Of a stretch of DNA of 38,661 bases, positions 7,134-14,875 are shown piece after piece. Where the stretch lies: contig NZ_LIQX01000265.1 in NCBI RefSeq assembly GCF_001418475.1, positions 1 to 38,661 on the forward strand, read 5' to 3'. The notes below the pieces were generated by a model. The model saw only the letters and a program-made list of their open reading frames with translations, ran no database searches and had not been told where the DNA came from. Both the position numbers and the translations under genes were made by a program. Numbering within the stretch: the stretch's first letter is position 1; each line of letters starts with the position of its first letter. Source of the stretch: Streptomyces ossamyceticus (GTDB taxonomy: Bacteria > Actinomycetota > Actinomycetes > Streptomycetales > Streptomycetaceae).

Positions 7134-8729
7134 CTAGGAGACCTCCCGGTAGGCCGCGGCCTCCTCCAGGTCCAGTCTGCGCAGCAGTGTCCGCAGCATC
7201 TCGTCGTCGATGTAGCGGCCGTCCCGCAGCTTGACGAACACCTCGCGCTCGGCGCCGATCATCTCGCGGGAGAGCCTGCTGTAGGTGTCGTCGCTGGTCT
7301 CCCCGGTCGCCGGGTTGACGGCACCGAGCCGCTCCCACACGGCGTTGCGGCGCCGCTCCAGGACCGTGCGCAGCCGGTCGACCAGCGGCGGCGGCAGGGT
7401 GTTGCGCTCGTCCTCCAGGAGTTCGTCGAGCCGCGCCTCGGCGATCCGCGACGCCTGGGCCTGGGCGTTGGCCTCGGCGAGGGTCTCGGCCCGCGTGTCG
7501 CGCCCCGGCAGTCGCAGGATCCGGATCAGCGGCGGCAGCGTCAACCCCTGGATGACGAGCGTCCCGATCACCGTGGTGAAGGTCAGGAACAGGATGAGGT
7601 TCCGCTCCGGGAAGTCGTCCCCGCCGTGCACGGTGAGCGGGATGGAGAACGCGATGGCCAGCGAGACCACGCCCCGCATGCCGGCCCACGCGATGACGAA
7701 GGGCCCCTTCCAGGTCGGGTTCTCCTCGCGTTCACGGATCCGCGCGGACAGCATCCGGGGCAGGAAGGTCGCCGGGTACACCCAGACGAACCGGGTCACG
7801 ACCACGATCAGGAAGACGGCCACGGCGTACCAGGTGGCACGCAGCCCCTCGTTCTCGCCGAGCCCTTCCAGCACGACCGGCAGCTGCAGTCCGATGAGCG
7901 CGAAGACCGCCGATTCGAGCAGGAAGGCGACCATCTTCCACACGGCCTCCTCCTGGAGGCGGGTCGCGAAGTCGACCTGCCAGTTGCGGTAGCCGAGGTA
8001 CAGGCCGACCACGACCACGGCGAGCACTCCGGAGGCGTGCACCCACTCGGCCAGCCCGTACGCGACGAAGGGGATCAGCAGGGAGAGCGTGTTCTGGAGC
8101 AGCGCTTCGCTCAGGTGGGTGCGCAGCCAGTGGATAGGCATCATCAGCAGCAGGCCCACGGCGACGCCGCCGACCGCCGCCACCAGGAACTCGACGATCC
8201 CGCCGGCCCAGCTCGCGCCCTCCCCGATCGTGGCGGCGAGGGCCACCCGGTACGCGGTGATCGCGGTGGCGTCGTTCACCAGGGACTCGCCCTGGAGGAT
8301 GGTGGTGATCCGCGACGGCAGGCCCACCCGCCGGGCGACCGCCGTCGCCGCGACCGCGTCCGGGGGCGCCACCACCGCGCCGAGCACCAGGGCGGCCGTC
8401 AGCGGCAGTCCCGGCACGATCAGATAGGCGGCCCAGCCGACGGCGAGGGTCGCGAACAGGACATAGCCGACCGACAGCAGCGCCACCGGCCGCAGTTGGG
8501 CCCGCAGATCGAGATACGAGCTCTCGGTGGCGGCCGTGTACAGCAGCGGGGGCAGCACCAGGGGCAGGACGATCTCGGGGTCGAGCTCGTAGTTCGGCAC
8601 GCCGGGCACGTACGACACCGCGAGCCCGGCGGCGACCAGCAGCAACGGGGCGGGCACCGGCGTACGCCGGGCGGCACCGGCGACCGTCGCGCTACCGGCG
8701 ACCAGCAACAGCAGGGGCAGGAAGTGCAT
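7134..8729 (-). CDS. CPA1-family Na+/H+ antiporter
   Basis: 531 residues. About 12 hydrophobic segments span residues 1-420. Diagnostic CPA1 motifs are visible: VLGAVVAPPDAVAATAV, GESLVNDATAI with the acidic transport residue, and FVIAWAGMRGVVSLAIAF. The last 110 or so residues (after RILRLPGRD) form a charged cytoplasmic tail rich in Glu and Arg. It should exchange external H+ for internal Na+ (or K+) at the membrane. The start at 8729 begins directly with the first membrane helix (MHFLPLLLLVAG); the 72 codons upstream in frame are low-complexity and lie across the divergent gene. It is divergent from the UBP-type zinc-finger gene 61 bp away. Confidence 0.92.
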   Translation of the reverse strand: MHFLPLLLLVAGSATVAGAARRTPVPAPLLLVAAGLAVSYVPGVPNYELDPEIVLPLVLPPLLYTAATESSYLDLRAQLRPVALLSVGYVLFATLAVGWAAYLIVPGLPLTAALVLGAVVAPPDAVAATAVARRVGLPSRITTILQGESLVNDATAITAYRVALAATIGEGASWAGGIVEFLVAAVGGVAVGLLLMMPIHWLRTHLSEALLQNTLSLLIPFVAYGLAEWVHASGVLAVVVVGLYLGYRNWQVDFATRLQEEAVWKMVAFLLESAVFALIGLQLPVVLEGLGENEGLRATWYAVAVFLIVVVTRFVWVYPATFLPRMLSARIREREENPTWKGPFVIAWAGMRGVVSLAIAFSIPLTVHGGDDFPERNLILFLTFTTVIGTLVIQGLTLPPLIRILRLPGRDTRAETLAEANAQAQASRIAEARLDELLEDERNTLPPPLVDRLRTVLERRRNAVWERLGAVNPATGETSDDTYSRLSREMIGAEREVFVKLRDGRYIDDEMLRTLLRRLDLEEAAAYREVS

Positions 8730-8790
8730 CGCTTTGCGCCGCCTTCGTTTTCCGCGCGAGCTTCCGCGCACCCGTCGTAACCTGGCCATC

Positions 8791-9051
8791 ATGAAACAGT
8801 GCACGCACGCGGACGCACTGCCGCACCCCGAGCCGACCCCGCTGACCGAGACCTGTCCCGAGTGCGAGGCCGCCGGGACACACCCGGTGCAGCTGCGGAA
8901 GTGCCTGGAGTGCGGGCACGTGGGGTGCTGCGACTCCTCGCCCATGCGACACGCGACCGCGCACCACAGGGAGACCGGCCACCCCGTGATGCGTACCTAC
9001 GAGCCGGGCGAGACCTGGCGCTGGTGCTTCGTCGACCACGTGCTCGTATGA
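8791..9051 (+). CDS. UBP-type zinc finger domain protein
   Basis: 86 residues that are almost entirely one ZnF-UBP domain: C-x5-7-H near the start (KQCTHAD), CPEC (residues 22-25), CLECGHVGCC (about 38-47), then HATAHHRETGHPV with the histidine ligands and a closing WCFVDH. In eukaryotes this fold binds the free C-terminus of ubiquitin. In actinobacteria it is found alone or attached to Na+/H+ antiporters, and here it is divergent from one. TAACCT lies 7 nt before the ATG, so the mRNA is probably leaderless. The bacterial ligand is unknown. Confidence 0.88.
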   Translation: MKQCTHADALPHPEPTPLTETCPECEAAGTHPVQLRKCLECGHVGCCDSSPMRHATAHHRETGHPVMRTYEPGETWRWCFVDHVLV

Positions 9052-9111
9052 GGGCGGGAAAACGAACAGGCACCCGGTGAACACGCCGATGACGTCGCGC
9101 GACGGAACCAA

Positions 9112-9173
9112 GTCACCCCGTGACACGTCGACGTACTCGTGTGACACGGTTCGGCGGCCGGACGCCTGGGTAC
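9112..9173 (+). promoter_or_regulatory. Sigma-B-type promoter with upstream direct repeats before rshA-sigH
   Basis: GGTT (9148-9151), 16 bp, then GGGTAC (9168-9173) fits the SigB/SigH-type consensus GNNT-N14-16-GGGTAY. Upstream are two GTGACACG octamers at 9120-9127 and 9141-9148, exactly 21 bp apart, and an overlapping dyad GTCAC-CCC-GTGAC (9112-9124). This suggests autoregulation by SigH or a relative, plus a helix-phased regulator site. Confidence 0.65.
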
Positions 9174-9393
9174 GTCAAAGCGGCGCGCGCTCTTCCTATT
9201 TGAGGCCCGCAGACCCCTAGCCACCGAGCGTGTTCGTATGCTTACTATGAGTGACAGCGTGGGGCTGGGTCGCCGGGACCCCAAGGACACGGCACTCGGG
9301 AGCGCGATAGCGTCACCGCTGAACCACATAGCGCGTTACCCCGGGGGGCGACCCTCGGCCCCTGAAAAAGCTTGTACCACCTTGGAGGTGAGG

Positions 9394-9807
9394 GTGTCCC
9401 AGATCGCAGGCGAGCCCGGGACCCAGGACTTCGTGGAAGTCCGGCTGCCGGCCGCGGGTGCCTACCTGTCGGTGCTGCGTACGGCGACGGCCGGCCTCGC
9501 GGCCCGTTTGGACTTCACCCTCGACGAGATCGAGGATTTGCGCATCGCGGTCGACGAGGCCTGCGCGATCCTGCTCCAGCAGGCCGTGCCCGGCTCGGTG
9601 CTCAGCTGTGTCTTCCGCCTCGTCGACGATTCGCTGGAGGTCACGGTCTCGGCCCCGACCACGGACGGTCACGCGCCCTCGCGCGACACCTTCGCCTGGA
9701 CCGTGCTGTCGGCCCTCGCGGGCAAGGTCTCCTCCGCGGTCGCCGACGACAAAACCGTTTCGATCAGTCTCTACAAACAGCGCGGCGCGGGACCCGGGCC
9801 GGCGTGA
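9394..9807 (+). CDS. rshA: RshA/UshX, RsbW-like anti-sigma factor with degenerate ATP site
   Basis: 137 residues of the GHKL/HATPase_c fold, recognisable from LPAAGAYLSVLRTATAGLAARLDF, EIEDLRIAVDEACAILL and a closing KTVSISLYKQ strand. It should bind SigH and be countered by an anti-anti-sigma factor; in S. coelicolor the SigH antagonist (RshA, also UshX or PrsH) is linked to BldG. The N-box Asn expected four residues after Glu55 is Ile59, and no DxGxG G1-box follows LEVTVSAP, so ATP binding and kinase activity look lost. The GTG at 9394 is chosen because GGAGGTG (9384-9390) precedes it; an open ATG at 9238 lacks such a site. It overlaps the extended sigH start by 4 nt. Confidence 0.88.
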   Translation: MSQIAGEPGTQDFVEVRLPAAGAYLSVLRTATAGLAARLDFTLDEIEDLRIAVDEACAILLQQAVPGSVLSCVFRLVDDSLEVTVSAPTTDGHAPSRDTFAWTVLSALAGKVSSAVADDKTVSISLYKQRGAGPGPA

Positions 9808-10955
9808 GGAACGGGGACGGGCCGGTGCGGGACGAAGAGCGCGGCACACGGGAACTTCCCGCGAAGGAGGTCGGCCCCGGCGGGCCGGCACACCTGACGG
9901 ACGGCGTCGACGGCATTCCCGAGCAGGCCCGGCCGCACCCGGAGGACGACTCCTCGACGGCGGCCGAACCCTCGCGGTGGACGGAGCCGGCCGACGCAGA
10001 GGACGAGGCGTCCTCCGACGGGCGACGGGAGCCGGAGGATGCCGCACGGAGCACCACGTCCTCACGAGGGCGGACTGGGGCCTCCCCCGCTCGAGCACAG
10101 TCGAGAGCTGAGGGAACGGTGACGGCGGGCGGGACTATGAGCGAGCACGAGCGACACGACGAGCTGGACGCGCGGATCGTGCGCGGCACGCAGCACGATC
10201 CGCAGGACCGCAGCGGGGCGCGCGCCCTGTTCATCCAGCTGCGCTCCCTGCGGGAGGGCAGTGCGGAGTACGCGGAGCTGCGCAATCAGCTGGTCCGGAT
10301 GCATCTGCCGCTCGTGGAGCACCTCGCGCGCCGGTTCCGCAACCGCGGTGAGCCGCTGGACGACCTGACGCAGGTCGCGACCATCGGCCTGATCAAGTCG
10401 GTCGACCGGTTCGACCCGGACCGCGGGGTGGAGTTCTCCACGTACGCGACCCCGACGGTCGTCGGCGAGATCAAGCGGCACTTCCGCGACAAGGGCTGGG
10501 CGGTGCGGGTACCGCGCCGTCTGCAGGAGCTGCGCCTGGCCCTGACCACGGCCACGGCCGAGCTGTCCCAGCAGCACGGCCGCTCCCCGACGGTGCACGA
10601 GCTGGCCGAGAAGCTGGCCATCTCGGAGGAGGAGGTCCTGGAGGGCCTGGAGTCCGCCAACGCGTACTCCACGCTGTCGCTGGACGTCCCCGACACCGAC
10701 GACGAGTCGCCGGCCGTCGCCGACACCCTGGGCGCCGAGGACGAGGCGCTGGAAGGCGTCGAGTACCGGGAGTCCCTGAAGCCGCTGCTGGAGGATCTGC
10801 CGCCCCGCGAGAAGCGGATCCTGCTGCTGAGGTTCTTCGGCAACATGACCCAGTCGCAGATCGCCCAGGAGGTCGGCATCTCACAGATGCACGTCTCGCG
10901 TCTGCTGGCCCGGACCCTGGCCCAGCTGCGGGAGAAGCTGCTCGTGGAGGAGTGA
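9804..10955 (+). CDS. sigH: Stress-response sigma factor SigH (SigB/SigF group)
   Basis: The sigma domains occupy the last 260 or so residues: region 2 (LRNQLVRMHLPLVEHLARRF to VEFSTYATPTVVGEIKRHFRDKG), region 3 (VPRRLQELRLALTTATAEL) and region 4 with its HTH (MTQSQIAQEVGISQMHVSRLL). The domain order and REKLLVEE end match SigB-type factors for osmotic stress and development. From the GTG at 9804, which overlaps rshA as GTGA, the protein is 383 residues with an acidic, disordered 110-residue lead. Internal starts at 10119 (GTG after GAGGGAAC) and 10137 (ATG) give the core alone. S. coelicolor SigH is reported as several size forms, which this layout would explain. A palindromic repeat lies within the linker. 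Confidence 0.92.
   Translation: MRNGDGPVRDEERGTRELPAKEVGPGGPAHLTDGVDGIPEQARPHPEDDSSTAAEPSRWTEPADAEDEASSDGRREPEDAARSTTSSRGRTGASPARAQSRAEGTVTAGGTMSEHERHDELDARIVRGTQHDPQDRSGARALFIQLRSLREGSAEYAELRNQLVRMHLPLVEHLARRFRNRGEPLDDLTQVATIGLIKSVDRFDPDRGVEFSTYATPTVVGEIKRHFRDKGWAVRVPRRLQELRLALTTATAELSQQHGRSPTVHELAEKLAISEEEVLEGLESANAYSTLSLDVPDTDDESPAVADTLGAEDEALEGVEYRESLKPLLEDLPPREKRILLLRFFGNMTQSQIAQEVGISQMHVSRLLARTLAQLREKLLVEE
10072..10113. repeat. Palindromic GC-rich element resembling a dispersed Streptomyces repeat
   Basis: GGACTGGGGCCTCCCCC followed by GCTCGA-GCACAG-TCGAGAGC (10090-10108) contains two short dyads. From memory, similar CTCCCCCGCTCGAG...TCGAGAGCT strings recur between genes in Streptomyces chromosomes. 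Here it falls in the low-complexity sigH linker just before the internal starts. Confidence 0.4.
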
Positions 10956-10964
10956 CACCCGCCT

Positions 10965-11024
10965 CCCGTGGAGCCACGGGTGGCGCCGCGCCCGGTCCGC
11001 CACGGGTGGCGCCGCGCTCGGTCC
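10965..11024. repeat. Hairpin and 26-bp tandem duplication after sigH
   Basis: CCCGTGG-AG-CCACGGG (10965-10980) is a dyad 10 nt after the sigH stop. Units 10973-10998 and 10999-11024 are a tandem duplication, 25 of 26 identical (C/T difference at unit position 20). The duplicated unit starts with the downstream arm of the dyad, so it may be a doubled terminator. Confidence 0.75.
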
Positions 11025-11067
11025 TCGGCCCGACTCCGCGGGGCGGTGGGACGTGGCGGACGCCCCT

Positions 11068-11520
11068 CTAGCGCTTGCTCTCCTCCGTCCGGCCAGGCCC
11101 TTGGATTCCGAGGGCCTGGGTCGTAGCCGGGTTGATCAGCAGCACCAGCGCCGTGATCGCGACCACGGCCAGGACGATTCCCGCGGGGATCGCGACACTG
11201 TCCGCCCGGAGCAGGTTGTACGCCACCGGCAGCGCCATGATCTGCGTGATGACGGCGGGCCCCCGGCTCCAGCTGCGCCGCAGCAGCAGTCCGCGCGCGG
11301 CGATCAGCGGCAGCAGGGCGAGCGCGACGAGGGTGAGACCCCCGGTGACGCCGGTACTGAGGTCACCGGAGTCGCCGGTGAAGCCCACGACCAGCATGGC
11401 GCCGCCGCCGACCAGCAGGGCGATCCCCTCCAGCGCGGCCAGTGCCGCCGCGGCGGTCAGCCGCCCGGGGCGGGGCTCGGCGTCGGAGGTGTCCGGCGTG
11501 GGGGTCTGCTCAGGGCTCAC
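11068..11520 (-). CDS. Integral membrane protein, four predicted helices
   Basis: 150 residues. After a Pro/Glu-rich cytoplasmic lead of about 20 residues there are four hydrophobic stretches: LTAAAALAALEGIALLVGGG, LTLVALALLPLIAARGLLL, VITQIMALPVAYNLL, and IVLAVVAITALVLLI. The short C-terminal tail is charged. It resembles small conserved actinobacterial membrane proteins without an assigned role. TACCCT lies 6 nt before the GTG start, indicating a leaderless transcript. It converges on sigH and is divergent from the diacylglycerol-kinase-like gene. No enzymatic motif is visible. Confidence 0.8.
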   Translation of the reverse strand: MSPEQTPTPDTSDAEPRPGRLTAAAALAALEGIALLVGGGAMLVVGFTGDSGDLSTGVTGGLTLVALALLPLIAARGLLLRRSWSRGPAVITQIMALPVAYNLLRADSVAIPAGIVLAVVAITALVLLINPATTQALGIQGPGRTEESKR

Positions 11521-11658
11521 CCCTGAAGGGTAGCCCCGGCGCCCGCACGCACACCGGCGCCCCGTACGCCCTCACGTGCTCATCGTCACTACACGATCTC
11601 CCCCTTGATCCGCACCTCGGTATGGGACGAGTACCGCTCAGTAGGTACGCTGCAACTC

Positions 11659-12630
11659 ATGCGTGCACTTCTCGTGGTCAATCCGGCGGCAACCACCACA
11701 AGCGCACGTACGCGCGATGTCCTGATCCACGCGCTGGCGAGCGAGATGAAGCTCGAGGCGGTCACCACCGAGTACCGCGGCCACGCCAAGGACCTCGCCC
11801 GCCAGGCGGCCGAGGGCAAGGACGACGTCGAGCTGGTCGTCGCGCTCGGCGGTGACGGCACGGTCAACGAGGTCGTCAACGGCCTGCTGCACCACGGCCC
11901 CGACCCGGACCGTCTCCCCCGCCTCGCCGTGGTCCCCGGCGGCTCCACCAATGTCTTCGCCCGCGCCCTGGGCCTGCCCAACGACGCCGTGGAAGCCACC
12001 GGCGCCCTGTTGGACGCGCTCCGCGAGAACCGCGAACGCACGGTCGGACTCGGCATGGCCTCGGGTACGCCGGGCACGGAGGACGAGGCGGTCCCGTCCC
12101 GCTGGTTCACGTTCTGCGCCGGCCTCGGGTTCGACGCCGGTGTGATCGGCCGGGTCGAGCAACAGCGCGAACGTGGAAGGAAATCCACACATGCTCTTTA
12201 CCTGCGTCAGGCATTCCGGCAGTTCCTGGAAGAGCCTCACCGCAGGAACGGCACGATCACTCTGGAGCGGGCCGGCGAGAAGCCGATTTCCGATCTTGTG
12301 CTGTCCATAGTCTGCAACACGTCCCCGTGGACGTTTCTCGGCAATCGCCCGGTGTACGCGTCACCTAAGGCGTCGTTCGATAAAGGGCTCGACGTGCTCG
12401 GTCTCAGCCGCATGTCGACGCCCGCACTTGCCCGTTATGCCACGCAGTTGCTCACTTCGTCCCCCGAGCGGGGACCCCATGGCAAGCACGCCACCACCGT
12501 GCACGACCTGACCGACTTCACCTTGCATTCGAAGGCGCCCCTCCCCCTCCAGATGGACGGCGACCACCTCGGACTGCGTACGAGCGTGACGTTCACAGGC
12601 GTACGCCGTGCACTGCGTGTGATTGTGTGA
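11659..12630 (+). CDS. Diacylglycerol/sphingosine-kinase family lipid kinase
   Basis: 323 residues of the DAGK_cat family (YegS/BmrU/DgkB type). The N-terminal MRALLVVNPAA strand, the nucleotide-binding GGDGTVNE (64-71) and PGGSTN (93-98), and the C-terminal beta-domain ending in LQMDGDHLG are visible. It would phosphorylate a lipid such as diacylglycerol using ATP at the membrane face, recycling it to phosphatidic acid. TACGCT sits 7 nt before the ATG, so translation probably starts on a leaderless mRNA; the earlier in-frame GTG at 11605 has no support. Base composition dips locally around 12160-12450 but the frame is intact. Confidence 0.9.
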   Translation: MRALLVVNPAATTTSARTRDVLIHALASEMKLEAVTTEYRGHAKDLARQAAEGKDDVELVVALGGDGTVNEVVNGLLHHGPDPDRLPRLAVVPGGSTNVFARALGLPNDAVEATGALLDALRENRERTVGLGMASGTPGTEDEAVPSRWFTFCAGLGFDAGVIGRVEQQRERGRKSTHALYLRQAFRQFLEEPHRRNGTITLERAGEKPISDLVLSIVCNTSPWTFLGNRPVYASPKASFDKGLDVLGLSRMSTPALARYATQLLTSSPERGPHGKHATTVHDLTDFTLHSKAPLPLQMDGDHLGLRTSVTFTGVRRALRVIV

Positions 12631-12948
12631 GCGGAACGGGCAAAAGTCCTTCCACTCGAACGTTTAGGCCAGGATCCACCCCATGGAAGTACGGCTGTGA
12701 CACAGTCGACACCGAGGAATCAAAAAAAACTTTCCGGAAGGGGTTGTATCCGCCGCTGAGGTTTGCGAGTCTCTACGTGGCGCTCGGGACAGCCCGCAAC
12801 ACCGGCTCAAGCAAGCGCCAGAACCCCTCCTCAAAACACAGGACCACACCAGTCCGTCTGGTGATCGGCCCTTCACTTGTTGAGGGATTCGTGAAAGCGT
12901 TCACATTCACAAGCAACGTGCATGTAATACCAAGGAGAGGTAGCAGCC
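12631..12948 (+). promoter_or_regulatory. 318-bp gene-free region upstream of wblE with A-tract and dyads
   Basis: No coding frame is convincing here. It holds an A8 tract (12722-12729) flanking TTTCCGGAA, the dyad GTGAA-AGCG-TTCAC (12891-12904) 45 bp before wblE, and possible -35/-10 pairs TTGAGG (12880) with CACATT (12902) or TTCACA (12900) with TAATAC (12925). The composition is clearly less GC-rich than its surroundings, as expected for a complex promoter region with a long leader. Confidence 0.5.
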
Positions 12949-13206
12949 ATGGACTGGCGTCACAACGCCGTTTGCCGCGAGGAAGACCCCGAGCTCTTCT
13001 TCCCCATCGGCAACACCGGTCCTGCGCTGCTGCAGATCGAGGAAGCCAAGGCTGTCTGCCGTCGCTGCCCGGTTATCGAGCAGTGTCTGCAGTGGGCGCT
13101 TGAGTCCGGCCAGGACTCCGGCGTCTGGGGTGGTCTCAGCGAGGACGAGCGCCGCGCCATGAAGCGCCGCGCCGCCCGCAACCGGGCCCGTCAGGCCTCT
13201 GCCTGA
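12949..13206 (+). CDS. wblE: WblE, WhiB-like iron-sulfur regulatory protein
   Basis: 85 residues with all WhiB-family hallmarks: Cys9 in AVCREED, CRRCPVIEQC supplying three further cluster cysteines, the turn GVWGGLSEDERR, and a basic C-terminus (KRRAARNRARQ). Such proteins hold a [4Fe-4S] cluster and usually act by binding region 4 of the principal sigma factor. The sequence and its position beside SigH identify it as WblE, orthologue of S. coelicolor SCO5240 (from memory). GGAGAGG lies 8 nt before the ATG. It is monocistronic, with a strong hairpin downstream. Confidence 0.95.
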   Translation: MDWRHNAVCREEDPELFFPIGNTGPALLQIEEAKAVCRRCPVIEQCLQWALESGQDSGVWGGLSEDERRAMKRRAARNRARQASA

Positions 13207-13316
13207 CAATCCCACCCAGCAATAGCCTGAGCTTGGCGGCGCGTACAGCGAGTACGCATCTCCCGCCCCCGAGCCGCAGCGCGCAGTGCCCCCGGTGCGC
13301 CTAATCAGCGACGAGA

Positions 13317-13351
13317 CTGAGCCCCGGACCACATGATGGTCCGGGGCTCAG
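13317..13351. terminator. Bidirectional terminator between wblE and the histidine kinase
   Basis: A perfect 15-bp stem (13317-13331 with 13337-13351) and a 5-nt loop lie between two convergent genes, ending 35 nt before the kinase stop codon. Confidence 0.85.
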
Positions 13352-13386
13352 CGCTGTGCGCCGGGGCCGCTCGTACGCCCCCGCCC

Positions 13387-14862
13387 CTATTTCTGGGCGC
13401 GGACCGGGATGTCGAGGATGACCTGCGTCCCCCGCTCCGGAGCCGGGACCATGTCGAAGGTGCCGCCCAACTCGCCCTCCACCAACGTCCGTACGATCTG
13501 CAGACCGAGGTTGCCGGAACGGTGCGGGTCGAAGCCCTCGGGCAGGCCCACGCCGTCGTCCTGGACGGTGACGAGGAGACGGCTCTCCTTGGTGGTCCCG
13601 CCGCGCACGGCCGACACCTCCACGGTGCCGGTCTCCCCCTCGCGGAAGCCGTGTTCGAGGGCGTTCTGGAGGATCTCGGTGAGGACCATCGACAGCGGGG
13701 TGGCGACCTCCGCGTCGAGGATGCCGAAACGTCCGGTGCGCCGGCCGGTGACCTTGCCCGGTGAGATCTCGGCGACCATGGCGAGCACCCGGTCGGCGAT
13801 CTCGTCGAACTCCACCCGCTCGTCCAGATTCTGGGACAGCGTCTCATGCACGATCGCGATCGACCCGACCCGCCGCACGGCCTCCTCCAGGGCCTCGCGG
13901 CCGCGCTCGGACTCGATACGCCGGGCCTGGAGCCGCAACAGCGCGGCGACCGTCTGGAGGTTGTTCTTCACCCGGTGGTGGATCTCCCGGATGGTCGCGT
14001 CCTTGGTGATCAACTCGCGTTCGCGGCGGCGCAGTTCGGTGACGTCCCGCAGCAGCACGAGTGAACCGATGCGCGGGCCCTTGGGCTTGAGGGGGATCGC
14101 CCGGAGCTGGATGACACCCTCATTCGACTCGATCTCGAACTCGCGCGGTGCCCATCCGCTCGCCACCTTCGCCAGCGCCTCGTCCACCGGCCCTCGGGAC
14201 GGGGCGAGTTCGGCGGTGGTACGGCCGAGGTGGCAGCCCACGAGGTCGGCGGCGAGACCCAGGCGGTGGTACGCGGACAGGGCGTTCGGGGAGGCGTACT
14301 GGACGATGCCGTCCGCGTCGAGCCTGATCAGGCCGTCGCCGACACGCGGCGAGGCGTCCATGTCGACCTGCTGGTCGGGGAACGGGAACGCGCCGACGGC
14401 GATCATCTGGGCCAGATCGGACGCGCTCTGGAGGTAGGTGAGCTCCAGACGGCTGGGGGTCCGCACGGTCAGCAGGTTAGTGTTGCGCGCGATGACGCCG
14501 AGGACCCGGCCCTCCCTGCGGACGGGGATGGACTCGACCCGTACGGGGACCTCCTCGCGCCATTCCGGGTCGCCCTCGCGCACGATGCGGCCCTCGTCGA
14601 CCGCGACGTCGAGGAGGGGCCGGCGGCCGCGCGGGACCAGGTGGCCGACCATGTCGTCCTGGTACGAGGTGGGGCCGGTGTTGGGGCGCATCTGGGCCAC
14701 GGAGACATAGCGCGTGCCGTCGCGGGTGGGGACCCAGAGGACGAGGTCGGCGAAGGAGAGGTCGGAGAGGAGCTGCCACTCCGACACCAGCAGATGCAGC
14801 CACTCCAGGTCGGAGTCGCTGAGAGCGGTGTGCTGGCGGACGAGTTCGTTCATGGAGGGCAC
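13387..14862 (-). CDS. PdtaS-type sensor histidine kinase (GAF-PAS-HisKA_2-HATPase)
   Basis: About 491 residues, soluble. An N-terminal GAF-like domain (residues about 15-150, DLEWLHLLVSEWQLLSDLSF onward), a PAS domain (about 175-285, RLDADGIVQYASPNALSAYHRLG), the HisKA_2 phosphoacceptor helix EIHHRVKNNLQTVAALLRLQARR, and a GHKL ATPase with EILQNALEHGF and DDGVGLP are present. This is the architecture of mycobacterial PdtaS, which partners an RNA-binding ANTAR response regulator; no such partner is in this window. The GTG at 14862 is preferred because TACGCT lies 7 nt upstream, a leaderless arrangement; the ATG three codons later is the alternative. Confidence 0.92.
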   Translation of the reverse strand: MPSMNELVRQHTALSDSDLEWLHLLVSEWQLLSDLSFADLVLWVPTRDGTRYVSVAQMRPNTGPTSYQDDMVGHLVPRGRRPLLDVAVDEGRIVREGDPEWREEVPVRVESIPVRREGRVLGVIARNTNLLTVRTPSRLELTYLQSASDLAQMIAVGAFPFPDQQVDMDASPRVGDGLIRLDADGIVQYASPNALSAYHRLGLAADLVGCHLGRTTAELAPSRGPVDEALAKVASGWAPREFEIESNEGVIQLRAIPLKPKGPRIGSLVLLRDVTELRRRERELITKDATIREIHHRVKNNLQTVAALLRLQARRIESERGREALEEAVRRVGSIAIVHETLSQNLDERVEFDEIADRVLAMVAEISPGKVTGRRTGRFGILDAEVATPLSMVLTEILQNALEHGFREGETGTVEVSAVRGGTTKESRLLVTVQDDGVGLPEGFDPHRSGNLGLQIVRTLVEGELGGTFDMVPAPERGTQVILDIPVRAQK

Positions 14863-14875
14863 GTGTGCGAGCGTA

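Noticed and set aside
12716..12745. SigR-type promoter (GGAAT ... GTT) before wblE
   Set aside because: The spacer is 22 bp; SigR promoters need about 18-19 bp.
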